Below, one piece after another: positions 6,898 through 13,175 of a stretch of DNA of 13,175 nt; position 1 is the stretch's first letter; the number at the start of each line of letters is the position of its first letter. This DNA comes from Cetobacterium sp. UBA6069 (lineage in GTDB: Bacteria; Fusobacteriota; Fusobacteriia; Fusobacteriales; Fusobacteriaceae), in assembly GCA_002428805.1 (NCBI GenBank), contig DIXX01000037.1, positions 1,244 to 14,418 of the forward strand, given 5' to 3'. The notes beneath the pieces were generated by a model. That model was not told where the DNA came from and searched no databases. It was given only the letters and a program-made list of their open reading frames with translations. The position numbers and the translations under genes were made by a program.

Positions 6898-7101
6898 ATG
6901 GCTAACGGAAGAATGAACTTTGATCAATTTGAGGATGATGAGATGGATTACATTCCAAGAGAATTTGGAATTGGAAAAGGAGCAACAAAAGAGGATAAAA
7001 AGAAGGTTCCAAAAATGAAAAAGGATTTTAAAGAAAAAAGTAAAAATAGAGTGGTGAATGACAAGAAAAGATTTAATGAATTCTTATTAGATAGTGAATA
7101 G
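6898..7101 (+). CDS. Small highly charged protein of unknown function
   Basis: I do not recognise this 67-residue protein. Its first 22 residues are acidic (DQFEDDEMDYIPREF); residues ~30-60 are very lysine-rich (EDKKKVPKMKKDFKEKSKNR), and it ends in LLDSE. There are no cysteines, no signal peptide and no membrane segment, so it is a soluble, probably largely disordered polyampholyte. The split of acidic head and basic body would suit RNA, ribosome or DNA contact, but that is speculation. It is probably a real gene: AAAGGAG lies 7 bp before the ATG, a TTGACA-containing promoter lies upstream, and a perfect terminator starts 20 bp after the stop codon. It is a single-gene unit convergent with the PsuK-like kinase. 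Confidence 0.75.
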   Translation: MANGRMNFDQFEDDEMDYIPREFGIGKGATKEDKKKVPKMKKDFKEKSKNRVVNDKKRFNEFLLDSE

Positions 7102-7121
7102 AAAAAATTAAAATAATATAT

Positions 7122-7149
7122 AAAAAATGGACTTTGCAGTCCATTTTTT
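7122..7149. terminator. Bidirectional terminator
   Basis: AAAAAATGGACT (7122-7133) and AGTCCATTTTTT (7138-7149) form a perfect 12-bp stem with loop TTGC. The A-run and T-run make it work in both directions, for the small gene on the plus strand and the kinase on the minus strand. The kinase stop codon (7150-7148) lies at its edge. Confidence 0.9.
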
Positions 7150-8101
7150 AATTTTCTATCCAATTTGTTTTTTCTATAATCTCCTGAATCAATTCATGTC
7201 CCATGTTTGGATGAATTGTTTCCTCGTGAGAGATTGTTACGATTGACATAGCCATAGCAAACTTAACAGTATCTTTTATAGATAACTCGTTCATATAACC
7301 AAATCCTAATCCTGCAACAAAAGAATCTCCTGCTCCAGTTACATTTCTAACAGTAACTCCAGTAGCTTTTAAAGTTCCACTTTCAGTTCCGTTTGTATAA
7401 TAGATTCCATCAGCATCTAAACTTATAAATACATTTTTAATTCCTAAAGAAAGGAAGTATTCTCCAACTCTTTCTAAATCTTCTCTTGTATTTATTTTTA
7501 TTCCAGATAAAACTTCAGCTTCTACTCTATTAGGTTTTATAGTATGGAAATATTTAATTAGATGTTTTACTTTCTCAGCTTTAGTAGAAGAGATAGGATC
7601 TAATATAAAGTTAGTTTTTCCATTGAATTTTGTTAAAAGATATTCTAAGTTGATAGGGTCATCCGCATCTAAGAATGTGAAAGCAGCGTTTTCAATCATC
7701 GGTCCTTTTGAATCTATAAACTCTGTTGTCATAGCACTAATGCTATCTAAATCTGCAACAGCTGAAACCATTTCTCCCGTTTGATCTAGTATTGCCATAT
7801 ATGTTGGTGTGCTTTTCTCTTCTAAAATAAGAGAGTTAGTCATATCATACCCAATTTTTAAAGAGTGCGTTAACATAGAACGACCAATTTCATCGTCTCC
7901 TACGATTGAAATAAATTTAGTTTTAACTCCAACTCTAGCCATGTTTTCAGCTATATTTCTAGAAACTCCTCCAAAAGATATTTTTATCTTCCCTGGAATA
8001 GAATCACAGGCTTTGTATGATGAGTTGCAAAAACCAAACATATCAACAACAGAAGCTCCAAAAACTAGTATATATTTTTGTCCGCTTAGACAATCTTGCA
8101 T
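7148..8101 (-). CDS. PfkB family sugar kinase, pseudouridine kinase (PsuK/YeiC)-like
   Basis: A 317-residue PfkB (ribokinase) family kinase that transfers ATP phosphate to a sugar or nucleoside hydroxyl. PfkB signature 1 region is SFGGVSRNIAENMARVG (42-58); signature 2 is NVTGAGDSFVAG (253-264), with catalytic base D259. The combination of DSIPGKIKISFGGVSRNIAENMARVG, TIKPNRVEAEVLSGI (187-201) and the spacing closely resembles E. coli YeiC (PsuK), which phosphorylates pseudouridine before PsuG splits it to uracil and ribose 5-phosphate. No PsuG-like glycosidase or nucleoside transporter is adjacent, so another nucleoside or sugar substrate is possible. The protein is soluble. AGGAGG lies 8 bp before the ATG, and an extended -10 promoter is present. 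Confidence 0.85.
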   Translation of the reverse strand: MQDCLSGQKYILVFGASVVDMFGFCNSSYKACDSIPGKIKISFGGVSRNIAENMARVGVKTKFISIVGDDEIGRSMLTHSLKIGYDMTNSLILEEKSTPTYMAILDQTGEMVSAVADLDSISAMTTEFIDSKGPMIENAAFTFLDADDPINLEYLLTKFNGKTNFILDPISSTKAEKVKHLIKYFHTIKPNRVEAEVLSGIKINTREDLERVGEYFLSLGIKNVFISLDADGIYYTNGTESGTLKATGVTVRNVTGAGDSFVAGLGFGYMNELSIKDTVKFAMAMSIVTISHEETIHPNMGHELIQEIIEKTNWIEN

Positions 8102-8140
8102 TACAAATTCCTCCTAAATATAAAAAAAATAAATAAATAT

Positions 8141-8168
8141 ATTTTAACAGATTTTTAACAAAAGTCAA
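8141..8168 (-). promoter_or_regulatory. Extended -10 promoter of the PsuK-like gene
   Basis: On the minus strand TTGACT (8168-8163) and TAAAAT (8146-8141) are 16 bp apart, and TGT precedes the -10 to make an extended -10 element. The start would fall about 35 bp before the coding start. Confidence 0.7.
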
Positions 8169-8186
8169 AGATTAAAATTAGAGAAT

Positions 8187-8200
8187 TAAACTTAAGTTTA
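8187..8200. promoter_or_regulatory. Perfect 14-bp palindrome TAAACTTAAGTTTA, candidate operator
   Basis: Fully self-complementary over 14 bp with no spacer. It sits between the -35 of the PsuK-like promoter (8163-8168) and the -10 of the helicase promoter (8228-8233), about where upstream regulators of both would bind. No local regulator gene is present; the binding protein is unknown. Confidence 0.4.
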
Positions 8201-8224
8201 TTTATTTCTTTTTTTAGAGATAAA

Positions 8225-8233
8225 TGTTATAAT
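8225..8233 (+). promoter_or_regulatory. Extended -10 promoter of the DEAD-box operon
   Basis: TGTTATAAT (8225-8233) is a perfect extended -10. The -35 region is poor (TTTCTT at 17 bp). The leader before the GTG start is about 30 nt. Confidence 0.6.
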
Positions 8234-8270
8234 AAACAATTGAAGAATATATAGATTTAAAGGAGAATAT

Positions 8271-9485
8271 GTGAATAATTTTAATGAATTAAAAATAAAT
8301 AAAAATATAGTTGATCTTTTAGCTAAAAAAGGTATAAAAGAACCAACAGAGATTCAAATAGAGGCTATTCCAGTTATATTAAATGACAAAGACGTAATAG
8401 GACAAGCGTCAACAGGAAGTGGAAAAACATTCGCATTTGGAATTCCATTAATACAAAAACTTAAAAGCGTAGGAAAAGACCCAGGGGCACTTATTATTGT
8501 TCCTACAAGAGAACTTGCTATACAAATAGCTGATGAGTTAGAGAAAATAAATTTTGAAAATAAAAAAATCCTTCTTACTTATGGAGGAAGAGAGATAGCA
8601 GGACAAATCGAAAATTTAAAGGCTGGAGTGGACATTGTTATAGGTACACCTGGAAGATTAGTAGATTTAATAGAGAGAAAAGCAATAAATCTTTCTAAGA
8701 TGAAAACTCTTATTTTAGATGAAGTAGATCAAATGCTTCTTATGGGATTCAGAAATGAGATTGATAAAATAATAGAGGTTTGTAATAGAAAAAGACAAAC
8801 TCTATGCTTCTCAGCTACAATTGATTCAACAGTAAAAAAAATGGCATATAGAATCACAAAAGAGCCGGTAAATATCGTCATAGAAAGTAAAGAAAATAAA
8901 TTAGCTAATATTAATCAGCATGTAATCAAAACAAGTGATAGAAGAAAGCTAGATACGCTTTGTTCTTTACTAAATGAAACAAATCCATTTATGGGAATTA
9001 TTTTCTGTAGAACAAAAGTAAGGGTGGACAGTTTAGAAGAGGAGCTTTCAGCTAGAGGGTATTCTTGTCAAAAATTACATAGTGATATTCCACAAGCTAA
9101 AAGAGAAAAAATAATGAAAGCTTTTAAAGATGTAGAATTCCAATTCTTAGTAGCAACAGATGTTGCAGCTAGAGGAGTAGATATAACAGGAGTAACTCAT
9201 ATATTTAACTATGATATAACAGAGGATGTTGAAAGTTATATCCATAGAATAGGTAGAACAGGAAGAGCTGGTGAAAAAGGGGATTCATACTTATTTGTAA
9301 CAGATAGAAATACAGAAATGCTAGTAGATATTCAAAAACAAATAAAAATGAATATTCCTGAAAAAGAGATAGAGTATGTTACAGGGGTTATGTCAACTTT
9401 AGAGCTACCTAAAAAGAAGTACAATAAGAAAATAAACGCAAGAACAAAAAATATAGAAGAGCAAAAAAAGCGTTATAGACAGTAA
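8271..9485 (+). CDS. DEAD-box ATP-dependent RNA helicase (DEVD variant)
   Basis: A 404-residue RNA helicase core, short for the family with only a small tail. Motifs in order: Q motif FNELKINKNIVDLLAKKGIKEPTEIQ (4-29), motif I ASTGSGKT (46-53), PTRELA (78-83), TPGR (126-129), motif II DEVD (150-153) instead of DEAD, SAT (181-183), IIFCRTK (243-249), ARGVDI (300-305), and motif VI HRIGRTGRAG (325-334). All catalytic residues are present; only the third residue of motif II is changed. The tail (about 370-404) is lysine/arginine-rich and would bind RNA non-specifically. Such enzymes unwind short duplexes in ribosome assembly, mRNA decay or cold adaptation. The start is GTG, 6 bp after AAAGGAG. 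The HD-domain gene follows 33 bp downstream, probably in the same transcript. Confidence 0.95.
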   Translation: MNNFNELKINKNIVDLLAKKGIKEPTEIQIEAIPVILNDKDVIGQASTGSGKTFAFGIPLIQKLKSVGKDPGALIIVPTRELAIQIADELEKINFENKKILLTYGGREIAGQIENLKAGVDIVIGTPGRLVDLIERKAINLSKMKTLILDEVDQMLLMGFRNEIDKIIEVCNRKRQTLCFSATIDSTVKKMAYRITKEPVNIVIESKENKLANINQHVIKTSDRRKLDTLCSLLNETNPFMGIIFCRTKVRVDSLEEELSARGYSCQKLHSDIPQAKREKIMKAFKDVEFQFLVATDVAARGVDITGVTHIFNYDITEDVESYIHRIGRTGRAGEKGDSYLFVTDRNTEMLVDIQKQIKMNIPEKEIEYVTGVMSTLELPKKKYNKKINARTKNIEEQKKRYRQ

Positions 9486-9518
9486 AAACGAAATGAAAAA
9501 AAGGGGTTGTGTGTTATA

Positions 9519-10100
9519 ATGGAAAGAATACAAAAGCAGATGGAATTTTTATTTGAGATTGACAAGATAAAGGATGTTTTTAGACAATCTTTAGTTGTTG
9601 AAGGAAAAAGAGAGGAAAATGATGCAGAGCACAGCTGGCATATGGCCCTAGTAGCGTTAACAATAAAAGAGTATTTTAAAGGTGAAGTGGATTTAGAAAA
9701 ATCACTGAAAATGATTTTAATTCATGATTTAGTTGAAATCTATGCAGGAGATACTCCAGCTTTTGGTGCTGTAAGACCTGATAAGGCAGATGAAGAGTTA
9801 AAAGCTGCAGTTAAAATTTTCTCTCTCCTACCAGAAGACCAAAAAGAGTACTTCTTAAATCTATGGATAGAGTTTGAAGAGTGTGAGAGTAATGAGGCTA
9901 AATTTGCTAATGTTTGTGACAGATATCAAGGGTTTATGCAGAATTTAACTTCAGATGGTCATACTTGGAAAAAATTCAACGCTCCTTTAGAAATGGTTTT
10001 AAAAAGAGCTGAAGTTATAAAGAAATATACTCCAGATTTATACGAAAAATATATGTTACCTCAGTTTTTATCGTATAAGGAGAGAGGAATAATCAAATAA
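9519..10100 (+). CDS. HD-domain hydrolase, 5'-deoxynucleotidase (YfbR/HDDC2)-like
   Basis: A 193-residue HD-superfamily phosphohydrolase. Metal ligands are visible as H38 (DAEHSWHMA), H69-D70 (LIHDLVEIYAGD, 67-78) and D134 (NVCDRYQG). EHSWHMA, HDLVEIYAGDTPA and the total length match the family containing E. coli YfbR and HDDC2, which dephosphorylate deoxynucleoside 5'-monophosphates, so a role in nucleotide-pool cleaning is likely. The start is taken as ATG 9519, giving the natural MERIQKQMEF; an in-frame TTG at 9507 directly abuts GGGG and would add four residues, but leaves no spacing for a ribosome. The GGGG box is 12 bp from the ATG, a rather long distance, so translation may be modest or coupled to the helicase gene 33 bp upstream. 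Confidence 0.88.
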   Translation: MERIQKQMEFLFEIDKIKDVFRQSLVVEGKREENDAEHSWHMALVALTIKEYFKGEVDLEKSLKMILIHDLVEIYAGDTPAFGAVRPDKADEELKAAVKIFSLLPEDQKEYFLNLWIEFEECESNEAKFANVCDRYQGFMQNLTSDGHTWKKFNAPLEMVLKRAEVIKKYTPDLYEKYMLPQFLSYKERGIIK

Positions 10101-10127
10101 AAATTTTGTTCTAAAATTTTAAGGTTA

Positions 10128-10156
10128 TTGCTTTTTATGTACCTTTATGGTATTAT
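10128..10156 (+). promoter_or_regulatory. Distal HU promoter (P1), extended -10
   Basis: TTGCTT (10128-10133), a 17-bp spacer and TATTAT (10151-10156), preceded by TGG to form an extended -10. It lies 73 bp upstream of the proximal promoter and would give a leader of about 150 nt. Its -10 overlaps the left arm of the long-range inverted repeat. Confidence 0.5.
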
Positions 10157-10188
10157 TTAATGTATGAAAATAAAAAAAATGAAAAAAT

Positions 10189-10198
10189 CTTTATAAAG
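10189..10198. promoter_or_regulatory. Palindrome CTTTATAAAG beside the P2 -35
   Basis: A perfect 10-bp palindrome ending two bases before TTGACA. It may be a further binding site or just an AT-rich upstream element. Evidence is position only. Confidence 0.25.
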
Positions 10199-10200
10199 TA

Positions 10201-10229
10201 TTGACATTTAAGGGTTTAGTGGGTATAAT
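10201..10229 (+). promoter_or_regulatory. Perfect-consensus promoter (P2) of the HU gene
   Basis: TTGACA (10201-10206) and TATAAT (10224-10229) with exactly 17 bp between: all twelve consensus bases. This suits an abundant nucleoid protein. The start site would be near 10236, with a leader of about 79 nt. Confidence 0.88.
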
Positions 10230-10314
10230 CGGTTTAAAGATACCATAAATAAAGGGTTTTCAAGTTTTTGGTTTCTTGTATATTATATTTTATAATAGTT
10301 CAAGGAGGGTAACA

Positions 10315-10587
10315 ATGACTAAAAAAGAGTTTATCGAATTATTTGCAAAAACAGGTGAATACACTAAAAAAGATGCAGAGAAAGCAGTTAAGTTATTTTT
10401 AGATTTAGTTGAACAAAAGCTAGTTGAAGGTGAACCAGTATCATTTATCGGATGGGGAAAATTTGAAGTAGTTACTAGAGCAGCCAGAAGCGTAAGAAAC
10501 CCACAAACAGGTAAAAAAATGAAATTAAAAGAGAAAAAAGTTGTTAAATTTAGAGTTGGTAAAACTTTAGAAGAGAAAATAGGATAG
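10315..10587 (+). CDS. HU family DNA-binding protein
   Basis: A 90-residue histone-like protein of the normal HU/IHF length. The N-terminal helical dimer region (MTKKEFIELFAKTGEYTKKDAEKAVKLFLD) is followed by FIGWGKFEV (44-52) and the beta arm with RNPQTG (61-66), whose proline P63 inserts into the DNA minor groove to bend it. The C-terminus VVKFRVGKTL (76-85) is typical. It forms dimers that bind and bend DNA with little sequence preference. The start is ATG 10315, six bases after a strong AAGGAGG; a longer frame from TTG 10276 has no such site. W47 in place of the more common phenylalanine is a mild variation. Transcription is from a perfect-consensus promoter and ends at a hairpin just downstream. 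Confidence 0.95.
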   Translation: MTKKEFIELFAKTGEYTKKDAEKAVKLFLDLVEQKLVEGEPVSFIGWGKFEVVTRAARSVRNPQTGKKMKLKEKKVVKFRVGKTLEEKIG

Positions 10588-10596
10588 TTATTAAAT

Positions 10597-10641
10597 GCTT
10601 CGAATACAATTCTTTTGGAGAATAAGTTTCGAAGCTTTTTT
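10597..10641 (+). terminator. Terminator after HU, interrupted stem
   Basis: GCTTCGAA (10597-10604) pairs with TTCGAAGC (10628-10635), followed by six T (10636-10641). An inner stem ATTCT/AGAAT (10609-10613 and 10619-10623) closes a 5-nt loop, with unpaired bases between the two stems. Because of the internal loop it may allow read-through into the downstream gene. Confidence 0.75.
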
Positions 10642-10661
10642 ATTGAAAAAAGAGGTGTGAA

Positions 10662-12251
10662 GTGAAAGTTGTTATAAATAACATTAATGTTTCTATTGAA
10701 AGAGATCAAAACCTTGAACTGAAAAAAGAGATCATCAAAAGAGGTATTAAAGAAGAAAATATAGAAAAAATAGAGTATTCAAAAAGATCAATAGATAGTA
10801 GAAAAAAAACGGATATAAAATTTGTTTACAATATAGAGGTGACATTAAAAAAAGATGTGGATGTATCTACTCTGATTAATGTTAATTTAGCTAAAGAGAT
10901 TGTAGAGGACACTCTTACTGCAAAATCTGGGATTGAAAGAGTTGCAGTAATAGGAGCAGGTCCAGCTGGACTTTTTGCAGCGTTAAGATTATGTGAATTA
11001 GGAATTAAACCAGTTATATATGAACGTGGAGAGAAAGTAGACGACAGAGATAAAACAATCGATGAATTTATAAGATTTAGTACTCTAAATCCTAACTCGA
11101 ATATTCAATTTGGAGAGGGAGGAGCTGGAACATATTCAGATGGAAAATTAAACACTAGAGTTAAAAGTGGATATATGAATAAAGTTTTCTTAGAACTTGT
11201 AGAAAATGGAGCTCAAGAACAAATACTTTGGGATTATAAGCCGCATGTTGGAACAGATGTGTTAAAAATTGTTGTTAAAAATTTAAGAGAAAAAATTATA
11301 AGAATGGGTGGAGAGTTTCATTTTAATACTCTAATAAAAGATATTATTATTTTAGATGGAGTAGTTAAGGGAATAAAAATTCAAAATTTAAAGTCACCAA
11401 TTCTAATAGAGGAAACAGAGCTGTTTGATTATGTAGTTTTAGGAATAGGGCACTCTTCTAGAGATACTTATAGAATGTTACATTCAAAAGGTGTTTTTAT
11501 GGAGAATAAACCATTTGCTATAGGAGCTAGAATTGAACATCCTAGAGTTGATATAGATACTATGCAATATGGGAAATTAGCATCTCATCCAAATTTAGAA
11601 GCTGCAACATATAGCTTAACTTATAACAACAGAGAGGAAGAAAGAGGAGTGTTCTCGTTCTGTATGTGTCCAGGTGGAGTTATTGTAAATGCTGCATCTG
11701 CAGAGGGTGGAAGCTTAGTTAATGGAATGAGCTACTCTCAGAGAGATGGAAGATTCTCTAATTCAGCTCTTGTAGTTGGAGTAAAAGCCAATGAGTTTGG
11801 AGACGAACTTTTCTCTGGTATGGAATACCAGGATAAATTAGAAAAAGCAGCATACGATGAAGTAGGGAATTATGGAGCTGTTTATCAAAATACATTAGAT
11901 TTCTTAAAAGGTAAGAAAACAAATAGAAAAATAGAATCAAGTTACGAGATGGAACTTAAAAGTTACGATTTAAATAACTTATTCCCTAAAGTTATAGCTG
12001 ATAATATGAAAATGGCTATGGGGTTATGGGAAAAAACACAGAGAAACTTTATAACTGAAAACGCTAATCTTATTGGACCAGAAACTAGAACGTCCGCTCC
12101 AGTAAAGATAACTAGAAATGAATTTGGAGAATCAATCAATACAAGAGGTCTTTATCCAATAGGAGAGGGAGCTGGTTATGCTGGTGGAATTATCAGTGCC
12201 GCTATTGATGGATTTAAAATTATAGATTTAGCATTTGCAATCGCAGAATAA
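10662..12251 (+). CDS. FAD-dependent dehydrogenase, COG2509-type, function unknown
   Basis: A 529-residue flavoprotein of the uncharacterised COG2509 family. An N-terminal ~90-residue region precedes the Rossmann FAD-binding segment VAVIGAGPAGLFAALRLCEL (94-113), with the acidic E121 at the end of the next strand, then GEGGAGTYSDGKLNTR (151-166) and the C-terminal FAD motif GLYPIGEGAGYAGGIISAAIDG (496-517). It should bind FAD and use a pyridine nucleotide or another acceptor; the substrate is not known for the family. It is soluble with no signal peptide. The start is GTG 10662, after a GAGGTG box. Only 20 bp separate it from the HU terminator, leaving no room for its own promoter there, so it probably relies on read-through. 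A radical SAM gene follows 28 bp downstream. Confidence 0.88.
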   Translation: MKVVINNINVSIERDQNLELKKEIIKRGIKEENIEKIEYSKRSIDSRKKTDIKFVYNIEVTLKKDVDVSTLINVNLAKEIVEDTLTAKSGIERVAVIGAGPAGLFAALRLCELGIKPVIYERGEKVDDRDKTIDEFIRFSTLNPNSNIQFGEGGAGTYSDGKLNTRVKSGYMNKVFLELVENGAQEQILWDYKPHVGTDVLKIVVKNLREKIIRMGGEFHFNTLIKDIIILDGVVKGIKIQNLKSPILIEETELFDYVVLGIGHSSRDTYRMLHSKGVFMENKPFAIGARIEHPRVDIDTMQYGKLASHPNLEAATYSLTYNNREEERGVFSFCMCPGGVIVNAASAEGGSLVNGMSYSQRDGRFSNSALVVGVKANEFGDELFSGMEYQDKLEKAAYDEVGNYGAVYQNTLDFLKGKKTNRKIESSYEMELKSYDLNNLFPKVIADNMKMAMGLWEKTQRNFITENANLIGPETRTSAPVKITRNEFGESINTRGLYPIGEGAGYAGGIISAAIDGFKIIDLAFAIAE

Positions 12252-12279
12252 TTAGATTAATTGAAAATAGGAGAGAAGA

Positions 12280-13175
12280 ATGAGAATTTCAAAAAAAGAT
12301 GCTTTAGAGTGGTTTAGCCACTTATCATCTCTTTCAGGAGATAAAACAGAAGTTTATAAAAGATTTAACCCAATTATAGAATCTACAATCAGACAGATAG
12401 AGTTAGCTGTAAACAAAAATCACGCAGATATGAAAGCTGAAATATCTAATTTAAAAGATTTAAAAGGAAGAACATTCTTTGTTGGAGATGAGCAAAAGTT
12501 TCCAAAGGGATGTGTGTCTTGCTTATTCGGTGACGGTCTTGGTGGAATAAGAAAAACTCATGAGTGTAACTTACTGTGTAAGTTCTGTTACTACCATGAT
12601 AATATTGATAATCAAGAACCTATTCCTGATGGAATGTGGGAGATTGGAGAAACTCTTTATTATGAAGAGGATATAGACCTATTATTATCAATACAGAAAA
12701 AACCGAGTGGAATTGCATATGTTTATTTAGAGCCGTTCTTAGAGATTGAAAAATATTATGGTATTATTAAAAAATTAAGTGATGCTGGAGTATATCAACA
12801 TATGTATACAAATGGATCTCTTTGCACTAGAGAAAATCTACAAAAATTGGGAGAAGCTGGATTAAATGAGTTAAGATTTAATTTAGGTGCTGTTAAGTGT
12901 AGTGATAAAGTTATAGAAAACATGGCTATTGCAAAAGAGTATATTCCAATGGTAGGAATAGAAACACCTATGACTCCAGAGTTCTATAGTGAGTTTTTAA
13001 AGAAAAAAGAAGCTATTTTAAATACGGGAATAGATTTTATAAACTGTGCTGAGCTTCATTTTGGAGAGGACAATATAAATAACTATGTTGGAGAGAGAAT
13101 GTATATGGCTAGAAGAGGATATATATCTCCATTATGGTCTAGAGAGATTACATTTAAACTTATGAAAGCAGCTGT
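12280..13175 (+). CDS. Radical SAM protein, C-terminus cut by window edge
   Basis: An open frame starting at ATG 12280, six bases after AGGAG, runs 298 codons to the right edge without a stop. The radical SAM motif is C96-x3-C100-x2-C103 within HECNLLCKFCYYHD, which binds the [4Fe-4S] cluster that splits S-adenosylmethionine. A further C78-x2-C81 pair (KGCVSCLFGDGLGG) lies just before it and may hold an additional iron or zinc site. The ~75-residue N-terminal helical region is followed by barrel-like segments such as SGIAYVYLEPFLE and HMYTNGSL. The enzyme class and substrate cannot be named; the YYH segment and TNG are common in radical SAM activases and modifying enzymes. It follows the COG2509 flavoprotein after 28 bp, so the two are probably translated from one transcript. 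Confidence 0.88.
   Translation, partial: MRISKKDALEWFSHLSSLSGDKTEVYKRFNPIIESTIRQIELAVNKNHADMKAEISNLKDLKGRTFFVGDEQKFPKGCVSCLFGDGLGGIRKTHECNLLCKFCYYHDNIDNQEPIPDGMWEIGETLYYEEDIDLLLSIQKKPSGIAYVYLEPFLEIEKYYGIIKKLSDAGVYQHMYTNGSLCTRENLQKLGEAGLNELRFNLGAVKCSDKVIENMAIAKEYIPMVGIETPMTPEFYSEFLKKKEAILNTGIDFINCAELHFGEDNINNYVGERMYMARRGYISPLWSREITFKLMKAA

Larger units (their letters stand above)
10144..10249. repeat. Perfect 10-bp inverted repeat flanking the HU promoter
   Basis: TTTATGGTAT (10144-10153) and ATACCATAAA (10240-10249) are exact reverse complements with centres 96 bp apart, about nine helical turns. One arm lies on the P1 -10 box and the other just after the P2 start site. This is the geometry of a two-site repression loop, although such a repeat could arise by chance in AT-rich DNA. 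Confidence 0.5.

Noticed and set aside
10100..10120. AAAATTTT repeated twice after the HD gene, possible terminator
   Set aside because: Both copies are self-complementary A/T octamers with no GC in the stem, so a stable terminator hairpin is not expected.
10268..10296. Third HU promoter, TTGGTT-N17-TATAAT
   Set aside because: Its start site would fall on the ribosome binding site (about 12 nt before the ATG), leaving no usable leader.
10290..10709. 139-residue minus-strand open frame across HU
   Set aside because: It is antisense to the HU gene and its terminator, lacks an initiation site and has no recognisable domain.

Overview
The window is AT-rich, gene-dense bacterial chromosome. It has short spacers, strong AGGAGG-type ribosome binding sites, frequent GTG starts, TAA/TAG stops and consensus-like sigma-70 promoters. 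Base composition, codon choice and gene content (MepA-like MATE pumps, a YeiL-like regulator, PsuK-like kinase, COG2509 flavoprotein, compact HU) fit a low-GC anaerobe. I favour Fusobacteriota (Fusobacterium/Cetobacterium type) over Clostridia. That placement is inference from style, not from a marker gene.

Layout. 1-1244 (-): a MATE transporter cut by the window edge, divergent from a YeiL-like Crp/Fnr regulator (1340-1975, +); a perfect CCGG palindrome lies between them. 1978-5071 (-): a small ArsR regulator with a Cys-Val-Cys metal site, a cytosolic glycerophosphodiester phosphodiesterase (start corrected to 3025) with its own near-consensus promoter, and an orphan YoaE-type molybdopterin oxidoreductase. 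5162-6538 (+): a complete second MATE pump, divergent from the molybdoenzyme and ending in a strong terminator. 6539-6897: an AT-rich gap with a promoter for a 67-aa highly charged protein of unknown function (6898-7101). 7148-8101 (-): a PsuK-like kinase sharing a bidirectional terminator with that small gene. 8271-10100 (+): a DEAD-box RNA helicase (DEVD variant) and an HD-domain 5'-deoxynucleotidase-like hydrolase, probably one operon. 10315-13175 (+): HU, a COG2509 FAD-dependent dehydrogenase and a radical SAM protein cut by the right edge.

How the genes relate. This looks mostly like ordinary core and housekeeping chromosome with small, independently promoted units. There is no transposase, phage gene, CRISPR array, tRNA or rRNA. 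The strongest pairings by position are the YeiL-like regulator with the left MATE gene, helicase with HD hydrolase, and COG2509 flavoprotein with radical SAM protein. I see no clear new multi-gene defence or biosynthetic system. The observations most worth checking are regulatory: the CCGG palindrome, the two-promoter HU region flanked by a 10-bp inverted repeat about nine helical turns apart, the alternative hairpins after the second MATE gene, the helical-phase direct repeat in the arsR promoter, and how the flavoprotein gene is transcribed only 20 bp after a terminator.
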